64,000 nucleotides of DNA from CBDCNP01 sp965222425 (GTDB lineage Bacteria; Acidobacteriota; Vicinamibacteria; Marinacidobacterales; DATDRI01), in assembly GCA_965222425.1 (NCBI GenBank), contig CBDCTW010000022.1, positions 620,001-684,000 of the forward strand. The letters are read 5' to 3'. The position numbers and the translations under genes were made by a program. Below the pieces are notes generated by a model. The model made no database searches. It saw only the letters and a program-made list of their open reading frames with translations, and was not told the origin of the DNA. Shown here piece after piece: positions 16,476 through 24,819 of this stretch (position 1 is its first letter; each line of letters starts with the position of its first letter).

Positions 16476-16826
16476 ATGCACGTTGGAGAGAGAATTTGCG
16501 CTCTTCGAAAGAAGATGAGTGTGCGTCAGTTCGCTCTGGCGCGTATGGTCGGCATTACCCCAGGAGCCCTTACGAATTTCGAGAAAGGGCGCCGTCATGT
16601 CTCCCTCGACTGGCTAGAAAGAATTGCCGACGCTCTGGACACACCGATCGCCTACGTCCTGGGGGAGGGACGAGGCGAGAAGAAAATGGCGACCGGGGAC
16701 CCACGGGCGAAGCGGCTGCTGGCAGCTTGGAGGCTTCTTGGAACTCACGCGGTTCTCCGAAGGAACTTCCTTAGTCTGATGGAACATCTTGGGAAAGGTA
16801 AAAAGGTCCGGCGGAAGGGAGTCTAG
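16476..16826 (+). CDS. XRE-family transcriptional regulator
   Basis: 116 residues. An N-terminal helix-turn-helix of the Cro/CI type occupies residues 1-65 (IGERICALRKKMSVRQFALA then VGITPGALTNFEKGRRHVSL), followed by a short basic tail (GKGKKVRRKGV) with no sensor domain. A GGGAGAG ribosome site lies just before the ATG. It precedes the VapBC-type pair by 200 bases and may be an independent regulator. About 260 bases upstream, from 16214 to 16475, hold no other gene and are available as its promoter. Confidence 0.85.
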   Translation: MHVGERICALRKKMSVRQFALARMVGITPGALTNFEKGRRHVSLDWLERIADALDTPIAYVLGEGRGEKKMATGDPRAKRLLAAWRLLGTHAVLRRNFLSLMEHLGKGKKVRRKGV

Positions 16827-16995
16827 CTAACTATAACTAGGTGGAGGCGATTGATTTATCCTGCCAAGTGTGCCTCCTGCCCTTGCGCTAACGGCGCCGT
16901 CAAACCCCTCCGGGGAACACCACGACTCTTTCGTTCCCATAGTTTGGAACCGGACACTGCTCTTCCTATCGTGGTCATCAGTATGTAACATATTT

Positions 16996-17009
16996 GACAT
17001 CATGATGTC
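16996..17009. promoter_or_regulatory. Perfect 14-bp palindrome upstream of the antitoxin gene (candidate operator)
   Basis: GACATCATGATGTC is its own reverse complement and lies 20 bases before the antitoxin ATG. Ribbon-helix-helix antitoxins repress their own operon by binding such palindromes, so this is the likely autoregulatory operator. Confidence 0.6.
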
Positions 17010-17028
17010 TAACTGCCATCATCAATAC

Positions 17029-17277
17029 ATGAGAACGACTCTCACTCTGGACGATGACGTTGCCGCCCAACTCAAGGCGGAAACTCGACGTAGCGGTAGG
17101 TCTCTCAAGGAAGTCGTGAATGAGTATCTCCGCCTGGCGCTCTTCGCGAAAAAAACTCAGCGGCCCCATAGGCCGTTTCGCGTCGAAGCACGAGACCTGG
17201 GTGCGCTTCGTCCCGGGCTCAGTTTGGACAACGTTGGCGATCTTTTGGAGCAACTTGAAGGCCCGGTCCACCGGTGA
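17029..17277 (+). CDS. vapB: Ribbon-helix-helix antitoxin (VapB-type)
   Basis: 82 residues from ATG 17029. MRTTLTLDDDVAAQLKAETR followed by SGRSLKEVVNEYLRLAL is the classic ribbon-helix-helix DNA-binding fold of antitoxins. The C-terminal part (RPFRVEARDLGALRPGLSLD) is the toxin-binding tail. The open frame extends farther upstream, but only this ATG gives the RHH start and follows the palindrome. The stop overlaps the toxin start as GTGA, the usual coupling in vapBC operons. It neutralises the adjacent PIN-domain RNase and represses transcription. Confidence 0.88.
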   Translation: MRTTLTLDDDVAAQLKAETRRSGRSLKEVVNEYLRLALFAKKTQRPHRPFRVEARDLGALRPGLSLDNVGDLLEQLEGPVHR

Positions 17278-17705
17278 TCCTCGTCGACGCCAACATCGTT
17301 CTGCACGCCTACCATCACCAATCTGACCATCACAAAGCCTGCCGTCTGTGGATCGAGGAAAACTTCTCCGCGCCATCGCCAATCGGGCTACCCTGGCTCA
17401 CCATCTGGGCATTCCTGCGTATCAGCACGAATCCTCGCGCGTTCGAAAAACCGTTCACCATGAAAGAAGCGGCAGCGATCGCATCGTCATGGTTCGATGT
17501 GGCCGCCGTTCGAGCGGTTGTGCCGGGCGAACGTTATTGGGAGATCTTGAGGAACCTGCTACTCGAGGCCCAGGTCTCAGGCCCCCTCGTAACCGATGCC
17601 GCTCTAGCGGCCATGGCCATCGAGCAAGGTGCGAGCGTCTGCACAACCGACCGAGATTTTGCGCGTTTCCCAGAAGTACAGATCGTCGACCCCTCCCGAG
17701 GGTAG
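17274..17705 (+). CDS. vapC: PIN-domain toxin (VapC-type endoribonuclease)
   Basis: 143 residues from a GTG overlapping the antitoxin stop. PIN fold acidic residues are visible: MILVDANIVLHAYHHQSDHH (Asp5), an Ala/Leu-rich helix with VTDAALAAMAIEQGA, and TTDRDFARFPEVQIVDP near the C-terminus. VapC toxins cleave specific RNAs, often initiator tRNA or rRNA loops, using Mg2+. The gene ends about 30 bases before a decayed tRNA-Leu-like sequence, an arrangement worth noting given the tRNA targets of the family. Confidence 0.88.
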   Translation: MILVDANIVLHAYHHQSDHHKACRLWIEENFSAPSPIGLPWLTIWAFLRISTNPRAFEKPFTMKEAAAIASSWFDVAAVRAVVPGERYWEILRNLLLEAQVSGPLVTDAALAAMAIEQGASVCTTDRDFARFPEVQIVDPSRG

Positions 17706-17733
17706 ACCCAGACGCGTCGGAGTAAAGAACGTC

Positions 17734-17822
17734 TGGCGCCGGCGAGAGGATTTGAACCTCTCGCCTCCGCCAGAGGCTTCGGCGGAGCAGGCCGACCTGA
17801 GTCCGCCGCTTTTCCACGCACC
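17734..17822 (-). pseudogene. Decayed tRNA-Leu (CAG)-like sequence
   Basis: On the minus strand there is a complete T-arm (AGAGG TTCAAAT CCTCT), a 3' acceptor strand CGCCGGC with a G discriminator and CCA, and a long variable arm (GCCTC TGGCG GAGGC) of the type seen in Leu and Ser tRNAs. Upstream is GGCGGA CTCAGGT, an anticodon half-arm with CAG, but eight extra bases interrupt the arm. The D-arm and 5' acceptor GCCGGCG are missing. It is a remnant or a displaced 3' end, for instance from integration at a tRNA, and not a functional gene. Confidence 0.5.
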
Positions 17823-17879
17823 GTCTTTGACTTTTCAGCCCGTGCGGGGCTATTTTCACCCCAACAAGGAGGCCCCTTC

Positions 17880-18005
17880 ATGATCGGGCGGACGCTCTCC
17901 CACTACAAGATCCTCGATGAAATAAGCCGTGGCGGCATGGGGATCGTCTACCGCGCGCTCGGCGTTTTAGCGAGCCTCCTAAAGCGCTTCGGTACGGTCA
18001 TGTGA
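17880..18005 (+). pseudogene. N-terminal stub of a serine/threonine protein kinase
   Basis: A strong AAGGAGG site precedes ATG, and the product begins MIGRTLSHYKILDEISRGG then MGIVYRAL, the standard start of bacterial Hanks-type kinases through the glycine loop. It then breaks off and ends after 41 residues. The catalytic lysine and everything beyond are absent. This is the second kinase fragment in the window and preserves the true start that the 5331 fragment lacks. Confidence 0.75.
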
Positions 18006-18162
18006 AGCCTCGAACGCATCACATCAGAAAGGTCGTGAATGCAAAGAACCGTTTCGTTTCGGCTCTGGAATTTGCACGAGCACGCGAGCGGCTTGGGATG
18101 TCGGGGGTCAACAGCCGCCCTGCCGAAGCGTTCCTGAACCGGCAGTCTTCCGCCGTGCATCG

Positions 18163-19083
18163 CTATTCTTGGGATTGGCCTCGGAGGGCGAGTGCGATGG
18201 CGCCGATCGTCTCGGGCGTCGTGCGGCAGCACCCACCGATGAGGCGCGCACCGGCCGCGTACCACTCGGGGGCGCACGCGACGATCGAGGGGGACTGTTC
18301 GGCCGCAAGCCAGCGATGCCGAGCGGCGTCCCACGCCTCCCCACTGTTCGGGTAGACGGCGAGGAGTTTCTTCGTGTTGCCGCGCGCCGAATTGAGGAGA
18401 CCCGAAACGTGTTGGGGTGCGGTGCAGTTGATTCCCGTCGCGACGACGCGGTCCAAGCCACTCACCAGCCGCACGCAATCGGCGAATGACTCGCCGTGGC
18501 AGACCTCCGTCTCGTTCCGGCAGCTGAAAGTAATCCACGCGACGGTATCCGGAGCATCCTCGAGCAGTGCGACGATCGCTTCCGCTTCCAGGAGGCACGG
18601 AACGGTCTCGAAAGCGAGAAGGTCGGGCTCCGCGCTCAGCAGCGCCTCCATTCGAGGCCGATGGAAACGGATGAGCTCGTCGCGATCGAGCTCATAGTCG
18701 CCCCGGTACTCGGAGCCGTCGTGCAGCACCGCGCCGTAGCATCCGATCGACGCGGCGACCAGGCCACGTCCGTGGCGGTCCCGGGCACGCTGGGCGAGCT
18801 CGACCGACAGCCGTAGAAGCCGTCGAGCTTCTGCTTCGTCCAGCCCTCGGGCAGCGAAACCCTCGAAGCTTGCCTGGTAGCTCGCGCTCGTGGCCACGTC
18901 GGCGCCCGCTCGGAAATAGTCGTAGTGCAGGGCCTCGATCTTCTCCGGTGCCTCGACGAGGAGCTTCGCCGACCAGAGGGGGTCGTTCAAATCCTCTCCG
19001 CGCCGCTCGAGCTCAGTGGCGAGCGCGCCGTCGAGCAGCACATAGCCCTTGTCATCGATGAGCGGTCCCAGCAGATCGTTCAT
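18163..19083 (-). CDS. Homocysteine S-methyltransferase-family protein
   Basis: 306 residues from ATG 19083, with a slightly longer frame to 19110 possible. It starts with LLDGALATELERRGEDLNDP, the usual N-terminal block. The zinc cysteines are GINCTAP in the middle and the C-terminal GGCCRTTPETI. The family transfers methyl groups from S-methylmethionine or betaine-type donors to homocysteine (MmuM/YagD-like) or similar thiols. It is alone: upstream is only a sugar-kinase stub on the opposite strand and downstream the kinase stub. Confidence 0.88.
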   Translation of the reverse strand: MNDLLGPLIDDKGYVLLDGALATELERRGEDLNDPLWSAKLLVEAPEKIEALHYDYFRAGADVATSASYQASFEGFAARGLDEAEARRLLRLSVELAQRARDRHGRGLVAASIGCYGAVLHDGSEYRGDYELDRDELIRFHRPRMEALLSAEPDLLAFETVPCLLEAEAIVALLEDAPDTVAWITFSCRNETEVCHGESFADCVRLVSGLDRVVATGINCTAPQHVSGLLNSARGNTKKLLAVYPNSGEAWDAARHRWLAAEQSPSIVACAPEWYAAGARLIGGCCRTTPETIGAIALALRGQSQE

Positions 19084-19108
19084 GGCTCTTATTTTAGTGT
19101 TTCGCGCC

Positions 19109-19276
19109 ATGCATTTCCTTGGCTACAACCTCGGAAGCTCGTCGGTCAAGGCCTGCCTTGTCGACGCCGAACTTCTGGTACAGCTGTGGCCCATTCCACC
19201 GCGCTCCTCCTCAGCATTAGCCTCGGTTTCTCCGGGACTCCCCCCTGTGCCCTCCCCCTGGCACCTCAAGGCATAA
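19109..19276 (+). pseudogene. N-terminal remnant of an FGGY-family carbohydrate kinase
   Basis: The first 20 codons read MHFLGYNLGSSSVKACLVDA, an excellent match to the phosphate-binding start of xylulokinase-like FGGY kinases (usually GYDLGTSSVKA). After this the sequence loses all family features and becomes low-complexity Pro/Ser. The enzyme is therefore deleted after its first strand-turn. The 244 bases that follow to the next gene carry no recognisable feature. Confidence 0.65.
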
Positions 19277-19520
19277 CTGTGGCTTCATGCCCAAACTCCC
19301 CCGCCCAAAACTGCCCAAACCCGTTTTGCCTTCCCCGTGCACTTCCTGCTACCTTCACCAACGCGCAATGAGGTCCACCATCAATACTAAAACGGAAAAA
19401 TGGCAGCCGAGCGCAATAACAGGTTATGAATTCTCCTATCCTAAATTTCCTATCCTTCAAGACAGCTGACGTCCAACCCGCTATGCGGCTTGTCCGCAGC
19501 TAAGCTTGATCCGTCTACAT

Positions 19521-20444
19521 ATGAAGCCTTTGCACATTGAAACACCGTTCTTCGAGTCCCGCGCGCTGACCATCGGCGCAGGCCGGACTATCTGGCTAAA
19601 GCTCGAAGCAATGCAGCCGCCCGGTTCATTCAAGATTCGTGGGATTGGATTGGCTTGCCAAGAATACGTTCGCCGCGGCGCCGAGCGGTTCATTTCGTCG
19701 TCCGGCGGAAATGCGGGTATCGCAGTGGCCTACGCTGGGCGCCATCTATCCGTGCCAGTGATCGTCGTGGTTCCCGAGACCACCACCGACAGAGCCAAGG
19801 CACTGATACAGCAAGAGGGCGCCGAAGTGGTTGTCCATGGCTCTTCCTGGCACGAAGCGAATGCACTGGCATTGTCGATGGTCAAGGAATCTGATGCATT
19901 TCTGCATCCGTTCGATGACCCTCTTATTTGGCAAGGACATGCCAGCCTGGTTGACGAAGTAGTGCGATCGGGTGTGAAGCCTGATGTCGTCGTTCTCTCC
20001 GTAGGAGGCGGCGGGTTGCTAAGCGGCGTCGTACAGGGGCTACATCGAAACGGCTGGATCGATGTCCCGGTGATTGCCGTCGAAACGCAAGGAGCCGACT
20101 CCTTAGCTCAGTCGGTTCGAGCAGGCTACCGAGTCGAATTGGCCGCCATCACCAGTATTGCCACTTCACTGGGTGCCACACAAATTTGCGAACAAGCGTT
20201 CAGTTGGTCAGAGAAGCATCCTCTTCGCAGTATCGTGGTCTCGGATCAGGACGCTGTATCCGCATGCCAAAGGTTCCTTGCCGATCACCAGGTAGTAGTG
20301 GAGCCGGCTTGCGGAGCATCTCTCGCGGTCGTGTATGACGGCGCACCGGAACTTGAAGAATTCAAATCCGTTCTGGTCGTCGTTTGCGGTGGAGTTACCG
20401 TAACCGTCGAACAGTTGCGAGAATGGTCGAAGGTATTTGCATAA
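19521..20444 (+). CDS. Serine/threonine dehydratase-like PLP enzyme
   Basis: 307 residues from ATG 19521. Fold-type II PLP landmarks: LEAMQPPGSFKIRGIG with the Schiff-base lysine, SSSGGNAGIAVAYAG (substrate loop), VVVPETTTDRAKALI, and the phosphate-binding glycine loop SVGGGGLLSGV. A cysteine in VVVCGGVTVTV sits where these enzymes place a Ser/Cys that contacts the PLP nitrogen. It resembles the serine-dehydratase (SDS) subgroup that deaminates L-serine or L-threonine to 2-oxo acids. It stands alone among decayed genes. Codon choice looks less GC-biased than in neighbours, a weak hint of transfer. Confidence 0.85.
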   Translation: MKPLHIETPFFESRALTIGAGRTIWLKLEAMQPPGSFKIRGIGLACQEYVRRGAERFISSSGGNAGIAVAYAGRHLSVPVIVVVPETTTDRAKALIQQEGAEVVVHGSSWHEANALALSMVKESDAFLHPFDDPLIWQGHASLVDEVVRSGVKPDVVVLSVGGGGLLSGVVQGLHRNGWIDVPVIAVETQGADSLAQSVRAGYRVELAAITSIATSLGATQICEQAFSWSEKHPLRSIVVSDQDAVSACQRFLADHQVVVEPACGASLAVVYDGAPELEEFKSVLVVVCGGVTVTVEQLREWSKVFA

Positions 20445-20519
20445 CCCGTCGCTTTTCGTCGGCGTCTCGATCGCGCCGAGATCCGCATCGTCGCCTACCA
20501 GTCGCTCACCGAGTAGCAC

Positions 20520-21527
20520 ATGATCCGCTGTCGTCGCTTCGCAGCTGTCGTAACAATCCTGGCGCTCGCCGTCTGCTGCACCAGCCAGGACGACCCGCAT
20601 GCCGGCGTGGAAACCGGGGACGACAACGCCGTCGACGATGCCGTGTTCGCATCCTGGGATTTGCCGGGATCACCGGGATGCGCGCTCGCCGTGGCGCAAG
20701 ATGGCCCCCTGGTGTACTCGCGCGGCTACGGTTACGCCAACCTCGACTACGACATTCCCATCACGCCGCAGACGGTGTTCGACGTCGCCTCGGTGACCAA
20801 GCAGTTCAACGCCGCCAGCCTCAACATGCTGGCGTTGGAAGGGAAGCTGTCGCTCGACGACAACGTCCGCAAGTGGCTTCCGGAGCTACCCGAGTACGAG
20901 TGGCCGATTACCCTGCGGCACATGCTCCACCACACCAGCGGCCTGCGTGACTATCGGAACCTATTCCCACTCGCCGGGCGCGACGACTACTACCGATCTC
21001 GCACGCCCAGATTCTGGCGATGATGTCGCGGCAGCGTGCGCTGATCTATCCGCCAGGTGAACAATACCGTTACAGCAACACAGCCTACATGCTGCTGGCG
21101 CAGGTTCTCGAGCGCGCCGGCGGCAAATCGTTGGGCGAGATAACCGAGGAGCGTATCTTCGAGCCGCTGGGGATGGAAGGCAGCTTAATGTACGAAAACC
21201 TCGAGGGAATCATTCCTCGGCGCGCCACCGGCTACGATCGCGACGCCGATGGCCGCCTGCGGATCGTGCACAACTACAACTTTGACGTCGCCGGCGACGG
21301 GCAACTGTACTCGACCGTGGAGGATCTGCTGCGCTGGGACAATTACCTGCACGGCGCCGAGAAGCCGGCGATTTATTCGATGATGCTGACCGAGGGGCAC
21401 CTCAACAACGGCGAACCGACCGGCTACGCTCAAGGCATTCGGCTGTATGAGTACCGCGGCCTGCGCACCGTGGGGCACCACGACAGTTCCTGGGGGTTCC
21501 GCACACAGCTCGTACGGTTCGTAGAGC
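20520..21527 (+). pseudogene. Class C beta-lactamase-like serine hydrolase, frameshifted and truncated
   Basis: The product starts with a lipoprotein-like signal (VVTILALAVCCTSQDD) and has the catalytic S-x-x-K in SVTKQFN and Y-x-N in YRYSNTAYML. A one-base loss near 20993 shifts the frame: DDYYRSRTP in the first frame should continue PISHAQILAMMSRQ in the second. Homology continues to about 21525 (WGFRTQLVRFVEQ) and is then cut by integrase sequence. The C-terminal third, with the HxG-type motif region, is lost. These enzymes are peptidase- or esterase-like. Confidence 0.85.
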
Positions 21528-22337
21528 AAGTCTCGTCGCGAGCTAGCCCTCGAGAATCTCGCGTTACGGCAGCAGCTCGCCGTCCTCCGTCGTTCCGTGA
21601 AACGGCCCCGCGTGTCGGTGTTCGACCGCGGGTTTTGGGTCATCTTATCCAGGATTTCGAGGGACTGGAGGCGGTCGCTGGTCCTCGTGAAACCGGAGAC
21701 AGTTATCCGGTGGCACCGCTCAGGTTTCAGACGCTATTGGACATGGAAGAGCCGGAGACCTCGGCGGGGCCGTCCACCCATCGATCCCGACGTACGCGCA
21801 CTGGTCCGGAAGATGAGCGAAGCCAACCCTCGGTGGGGAGCTCCTCGCGTACACGGCGAGCTGCGTAAGATCGGAATCGACGTCTCCCAGGCCGCGGTGT
21901 CTAAGTGCATGGTTCGGCATCGAAAACCCCCGTCCCAGACATGGAGGAGCTTTCTCGACAATCATTTGTGCGAGCTGGTCTCCGTCGATTTCTTCACGGT
22001 GCCGACCGCAACCTTCCGTTTTCTCTTTGTCTTCGTTGTGCTCTGCCACGACCGTCGCCGTACCGTTAATTTCAACGTGACGGAACATCCTTCTGCCGAG
22101 TGGACGGCGCAACAAATGGTTGACGCCTTTCCCTGGGACACGGCGCCTCGTTACCTGCTGCGGGACCGAGATCAAATCTACGGTGCGTACTTCGACCGAC
22201 GTGTCGCGGGGCTCGAGATCGAGCAGGTTCTGACGGCGCCACGTTCGCCGTGGCAGAACCCGTTCGTCGAAAGGCTCATCGGATCGATTCGCCGTGAGTG
22301 TCTCGACCACATGATTATCCTGGGCGAGCGGCACCTG

Positions 22338-23797
22338 GGGGATGTCCCGCCGGATGTTGAATTTGGGGTAGCGGCGGCTCCTTGGCCGGCCTAAGAATAG
22401 GTCTGCCAATAAACCGTCTCCAGAGGGGGACAAGGAGCCACCAATGCCTAGGAAATCAAAGAAGCCAGTAAGAAAGCAAACGCACTCGCCTACGGGCAAG
22501 GTAGTTGGCCAAGTCGGTCAGATACTGCTACCGATGATAGCTGGGATCGCGGCCACGAAGGCGGATCTGACGGAATGGGTGTACGAGCAAGGACTGACAG
22601 CTCTGCACCTACTGCTCAGAGAGGACGCCGAGGAGATCGCGGGGCTCAAGGGCAAGCACGAGAAGGAGCGAACTCATAACCACTGGGGGAGCACGAACGG
22701 AGAGCTGAGCTTCGGTGGTCGTCGCATCCAAGTGTCGCGACCTCGAGTTCGCTCGAAGTCGGGCGCGGAGGCGTCGCTTCCACACTTCGAAGCCTTCCGC
22801 GAAGAAGACCCGCTTCCAGAGCGAGTGTTGAATCAGATCTTGGTGGGCGTATCGACCCGAAATTACGAATCGAGTCTGGACAAACCCGCGGCCAAGTTGA
22901 AGTCTCGTGGCACGAGTAAGAGTGCCGCCAGCCGTCACCTCGTGAGCCAGACGACTAAGAAGCTCGAGGAATACCTGTCTCGGCGGCTAGAGGAGTTCGA
23001 GCTTGCGGCACTGATGCTGGATGGCCTTGAGGTGGCCGGACAGACCGTCGTCGTAACTCTAGGTATCACAATAGATGGAACGAAGGTGCCCCCGGGTATA
23101 TGGCTGGGCTCGACGGAGAACTCTCGGGTGTGCACCGCGATGTTGCAGGACCTTCTCGAGCGAGGCTTGCGCGTCGATGAGTCGATTCTCTGCGTAGTGG
23201 ACGGAGGCAAAGGCATCCGCAAGGCACTCGTCGACGTCTTGGGGGACCTCGCGGTCATCCAAAGGTGCCAGATCCATAAACTCCGAAATCTTCGCTCGTA
23301 CCTTCCCAAGTCTCGTCACGCCTACGTGCTCCAGACGATGAAGGAAGCCTACAAGTGCAAGAGTGCCGACAAGGCGCGCAAGCGACTTCAGGCATTGGTG
23401 TCGTGGCTCGAGCGAAACGGCTACGACGAAGCTGCCGGAAGCCTTCGTGAAGGGATGGAAGAAACACTCACGGTCGTGAAGCTCGCGCCGCCCGCCTTAC
23501 TTCGCCAGTCTCTTGCCACGACGAACGCCATTGAGAATCTCAACGGAACCATTCGCAGAGTATCGAGAAACGTCAAGCGTTGGAAGAGTCCTTCCATGGT
23601 TCGCCGATGGACCGCTCTTGGCGTCGTCACCGCGCAGAAAAAGTTCCGGCGTATCAAAGGCTATCGCCATATGGGCGCTCTCGTTCACGCGCTTAGAAGC
23701 AAACAGAAATCTCTTGACAGCGATGAGTTTGCTGCCTAAGAGTATTCACAGGTGCCGCCGCTACCCGACCAAATTCAACAGCGGCCGGGACATCCCC
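22338..23797 (+). mobile_element. IS256-family insertion sequence, copy 1 (1460 bp)
   Basis: The inverted ends begin GGGGATGTCCCG and remain similar for about 40 bases. Flanks carry an 8-bp direct duplication GGCACCTG (22330-22337 and 23798-23805). It holds one transposase gene on the plus strand. A second copy of identical length and opposite orientation lies at 35542-37001. The intact ends and duplication indicate a recent ordinary transposition. Confidence 0.93.
22444..23739 (+). CDS. IS256-family transposase
   Basis: 431 residues, normal for the family. The DDE residues are in LMLDGLEVAG (first Asp), SILCVVDGGKGIRKAL (second Asp) and TTNAIENLNGTIRR (Glu), with the conserved C-x2-H in IQRCQIHKLRNL between them. 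The N-terminus is basic (MPRKSKKPVRKQ). The gene appears intact and should be active. It differs from the copy at 35600 at three residues that I could see (Pro/Leu in KVPPGIW, Val/Met in SRVCTA, Val/Ala in GVVTAQ). Confidence 0.95.
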   Translation: MPRKSKKPVRKQTHSPTGKVVGQVGQILLPMIAGIAATKADLTEWVYEQGLTALHLLLREDAEEIAGLKGKHEKERTHNHWGSTNGELSFGGRRIQVSRPRVRSKSGAEASLPHFEAFREEDPLPERVLNQILVGVSTRNYESSLDKPAAKLKSRGTSKSAASRHLVSQTTKKLEEYLSRRLEEFELAALMLDGLEVAGQTVVVTLGITIDGTKVPPGIWLGSTENSRVCTAMLQDLLERGLRVDESILCVVDGGKGIRKALVDVLGDLAVIQRCQIHKLRNLRSYLPKSRHAYVLQTMKEAYKCKSADKARKRLQALVSWLERNGYDEAAGSLREGMEETLTVVKLAPPALLRQSLATTNAIENLNGTIRRVSRNVKRWKSPSMVRRWTALGVVTAQKKFRRIKGYRHMGALVHALRSKQKSLDSDEFAA

Positions 23798-24045
23798 GGC
23801 ACCTGAGGGGAATCCTTAGAGACTACCTGAACTATTATCATTTTTGCCGGACTCACTTGTCGCTCGAGAAGGACGCGCCGGATTCAAGGCCGGTGGAGCC
23901 CCCCGCCATGGGCAAAGTGATTGCCATTCCGAAGGTAGGTAGCCTCCATCACCGATATACCCGACTCGCCGCCTGAACTCACCAGGACTCCCCCCGAGGA
24001 CTTTCACGCGAGTAGAGCCTCCTCGTTTAACGTCGTCTAGGAGTC

Positions 24046-24454
24046 ATGAGTCTGCATCTCGCGATCACCAGCGTCCGAGCGCGATGGTCTGGGAGTAGTT
24101 CGAAATCGCATGATCGAGTTTATCGAAGGGACAGCATCGCGAAGCGGGCGAGCCTCGGGCTCGGCAGGAACGGCAGCATTTCGACCAACGGTTCGGGCGA
24201 TATCTTCATCGCCTTTTCGACGGCGCACAAAGACATCGGCACCGAGGAAGGCGGCCTCTACGATCTGAAGATGCTCGGAGACTCCGAGCTCACGCCCCTT
24301 TTCGGCGCGACCGTCGAAGCCACGGAAGAGGCCGTCGTGAACGCGCTCGTGGCGGCGGAGACGATGACGGGCCGAGAGGGCTATACCCGTCCATGCGCTC
24401 CCGCATGCCCGCCTGAGAGAGATTCTGCGCCGCTATAACCGTCTCGTCGAGTAG
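24046..24454 (+). pseudogene. P1-family (DmpA-type) peptidase, C-terminal remnant
   Basis: From about 24130 the sequence reads KRASLGLGRNGSISTNGSGD then IFIAFSTA, and ELTPLFGATVEATEEAVVNA then LVAAETMTGRE, the characteristic end of DmpA/L-aminopeptidase proteins, which self-cleave and trim D- or beta-amino acid peptides. A frameshift near 24385 moves the tail (TVHALPHARLREILRRYNRL) into another frame, ending at 24454. The nucleophile-bearing middle and the N-terminal half are absent. Confidence 0.75.
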
Positions 24455-24819
24455 CGAAACAGGTGATGTGACGCTCGTGACACCCCCCTCTACGCTGGAC
24501 CTGCAACCCAACAGCAAGGTCAACGGGCCCGCTTAGTCCAAGAACCGTCGAGTGGATGACGAGCGACCCCGTCGGTCACATCGTTCTACTCGTCGATCCC
24601 GGCGGGAGGTTCGGTCACTAGCAGTTCGAGCCAGCTACTGCGCCGCTCATGCGCTAGAATCGCAACTCAGACTCCCACACCAGCAGCTTGTTTCCTAGAA
24701 CCGCAGCTCATGCTACAAAACACCGCCATGACGCACCGCGTCTGGACCACCCACGATGAAGTTAAAGTCCGTAGACAATCCCCGCCGACGAACGCGGCCG
24801 AGCTATCCGCTCCCAGCCC
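24455..24819. other. Stretch without a recognisable gene
   Basis: 365 bases between the peptidase remnant and the end of the coiled-coil gene. A short plus-strand frame exists, but it has no codon pattern or homology that I recognise. Several CATGCNCTAGAAT-like strings resemble -10 boxes without matching -35 boxes. I see no structured RNA. Confidence 0.5.

Larger units (their letters stand above)
21525..23976 (+). pseudogene. Integrase/transposase (rve-type DDE) interrupted by an IS256-family element
   Basis: The left part encodes ALENLALRQQLAVLRRSVKR, then a helix-turn-helix (NPRWGAPRVHGELRKIGIDV) and a DDE integrase core: VSVDFFTVPTATFRFLFV (first Asp), YLLRDRDQIYG (second Asp) and SPWQNPFVERLIGSIRRECLDH (Glu). 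The coding run stops at RHL where the IS256 element enters. Removing 22338-23797 and one copy of the 8-bp duplication rejoins RHL to RGILRDYLNYYHFCRTHLSL and on to the stop at 23976, in frame. So the gene was whole before the second insertion. Its left edge abuts the truncated serine hydrolase. Confidence 0.85.

Noticed and set aside
20446..20519. C-terminal remnant of another protein (RLDRAEIRIVAYQSLTE)
   Set aside because: An open frame ends there, but it is too short and unlike any family I know.
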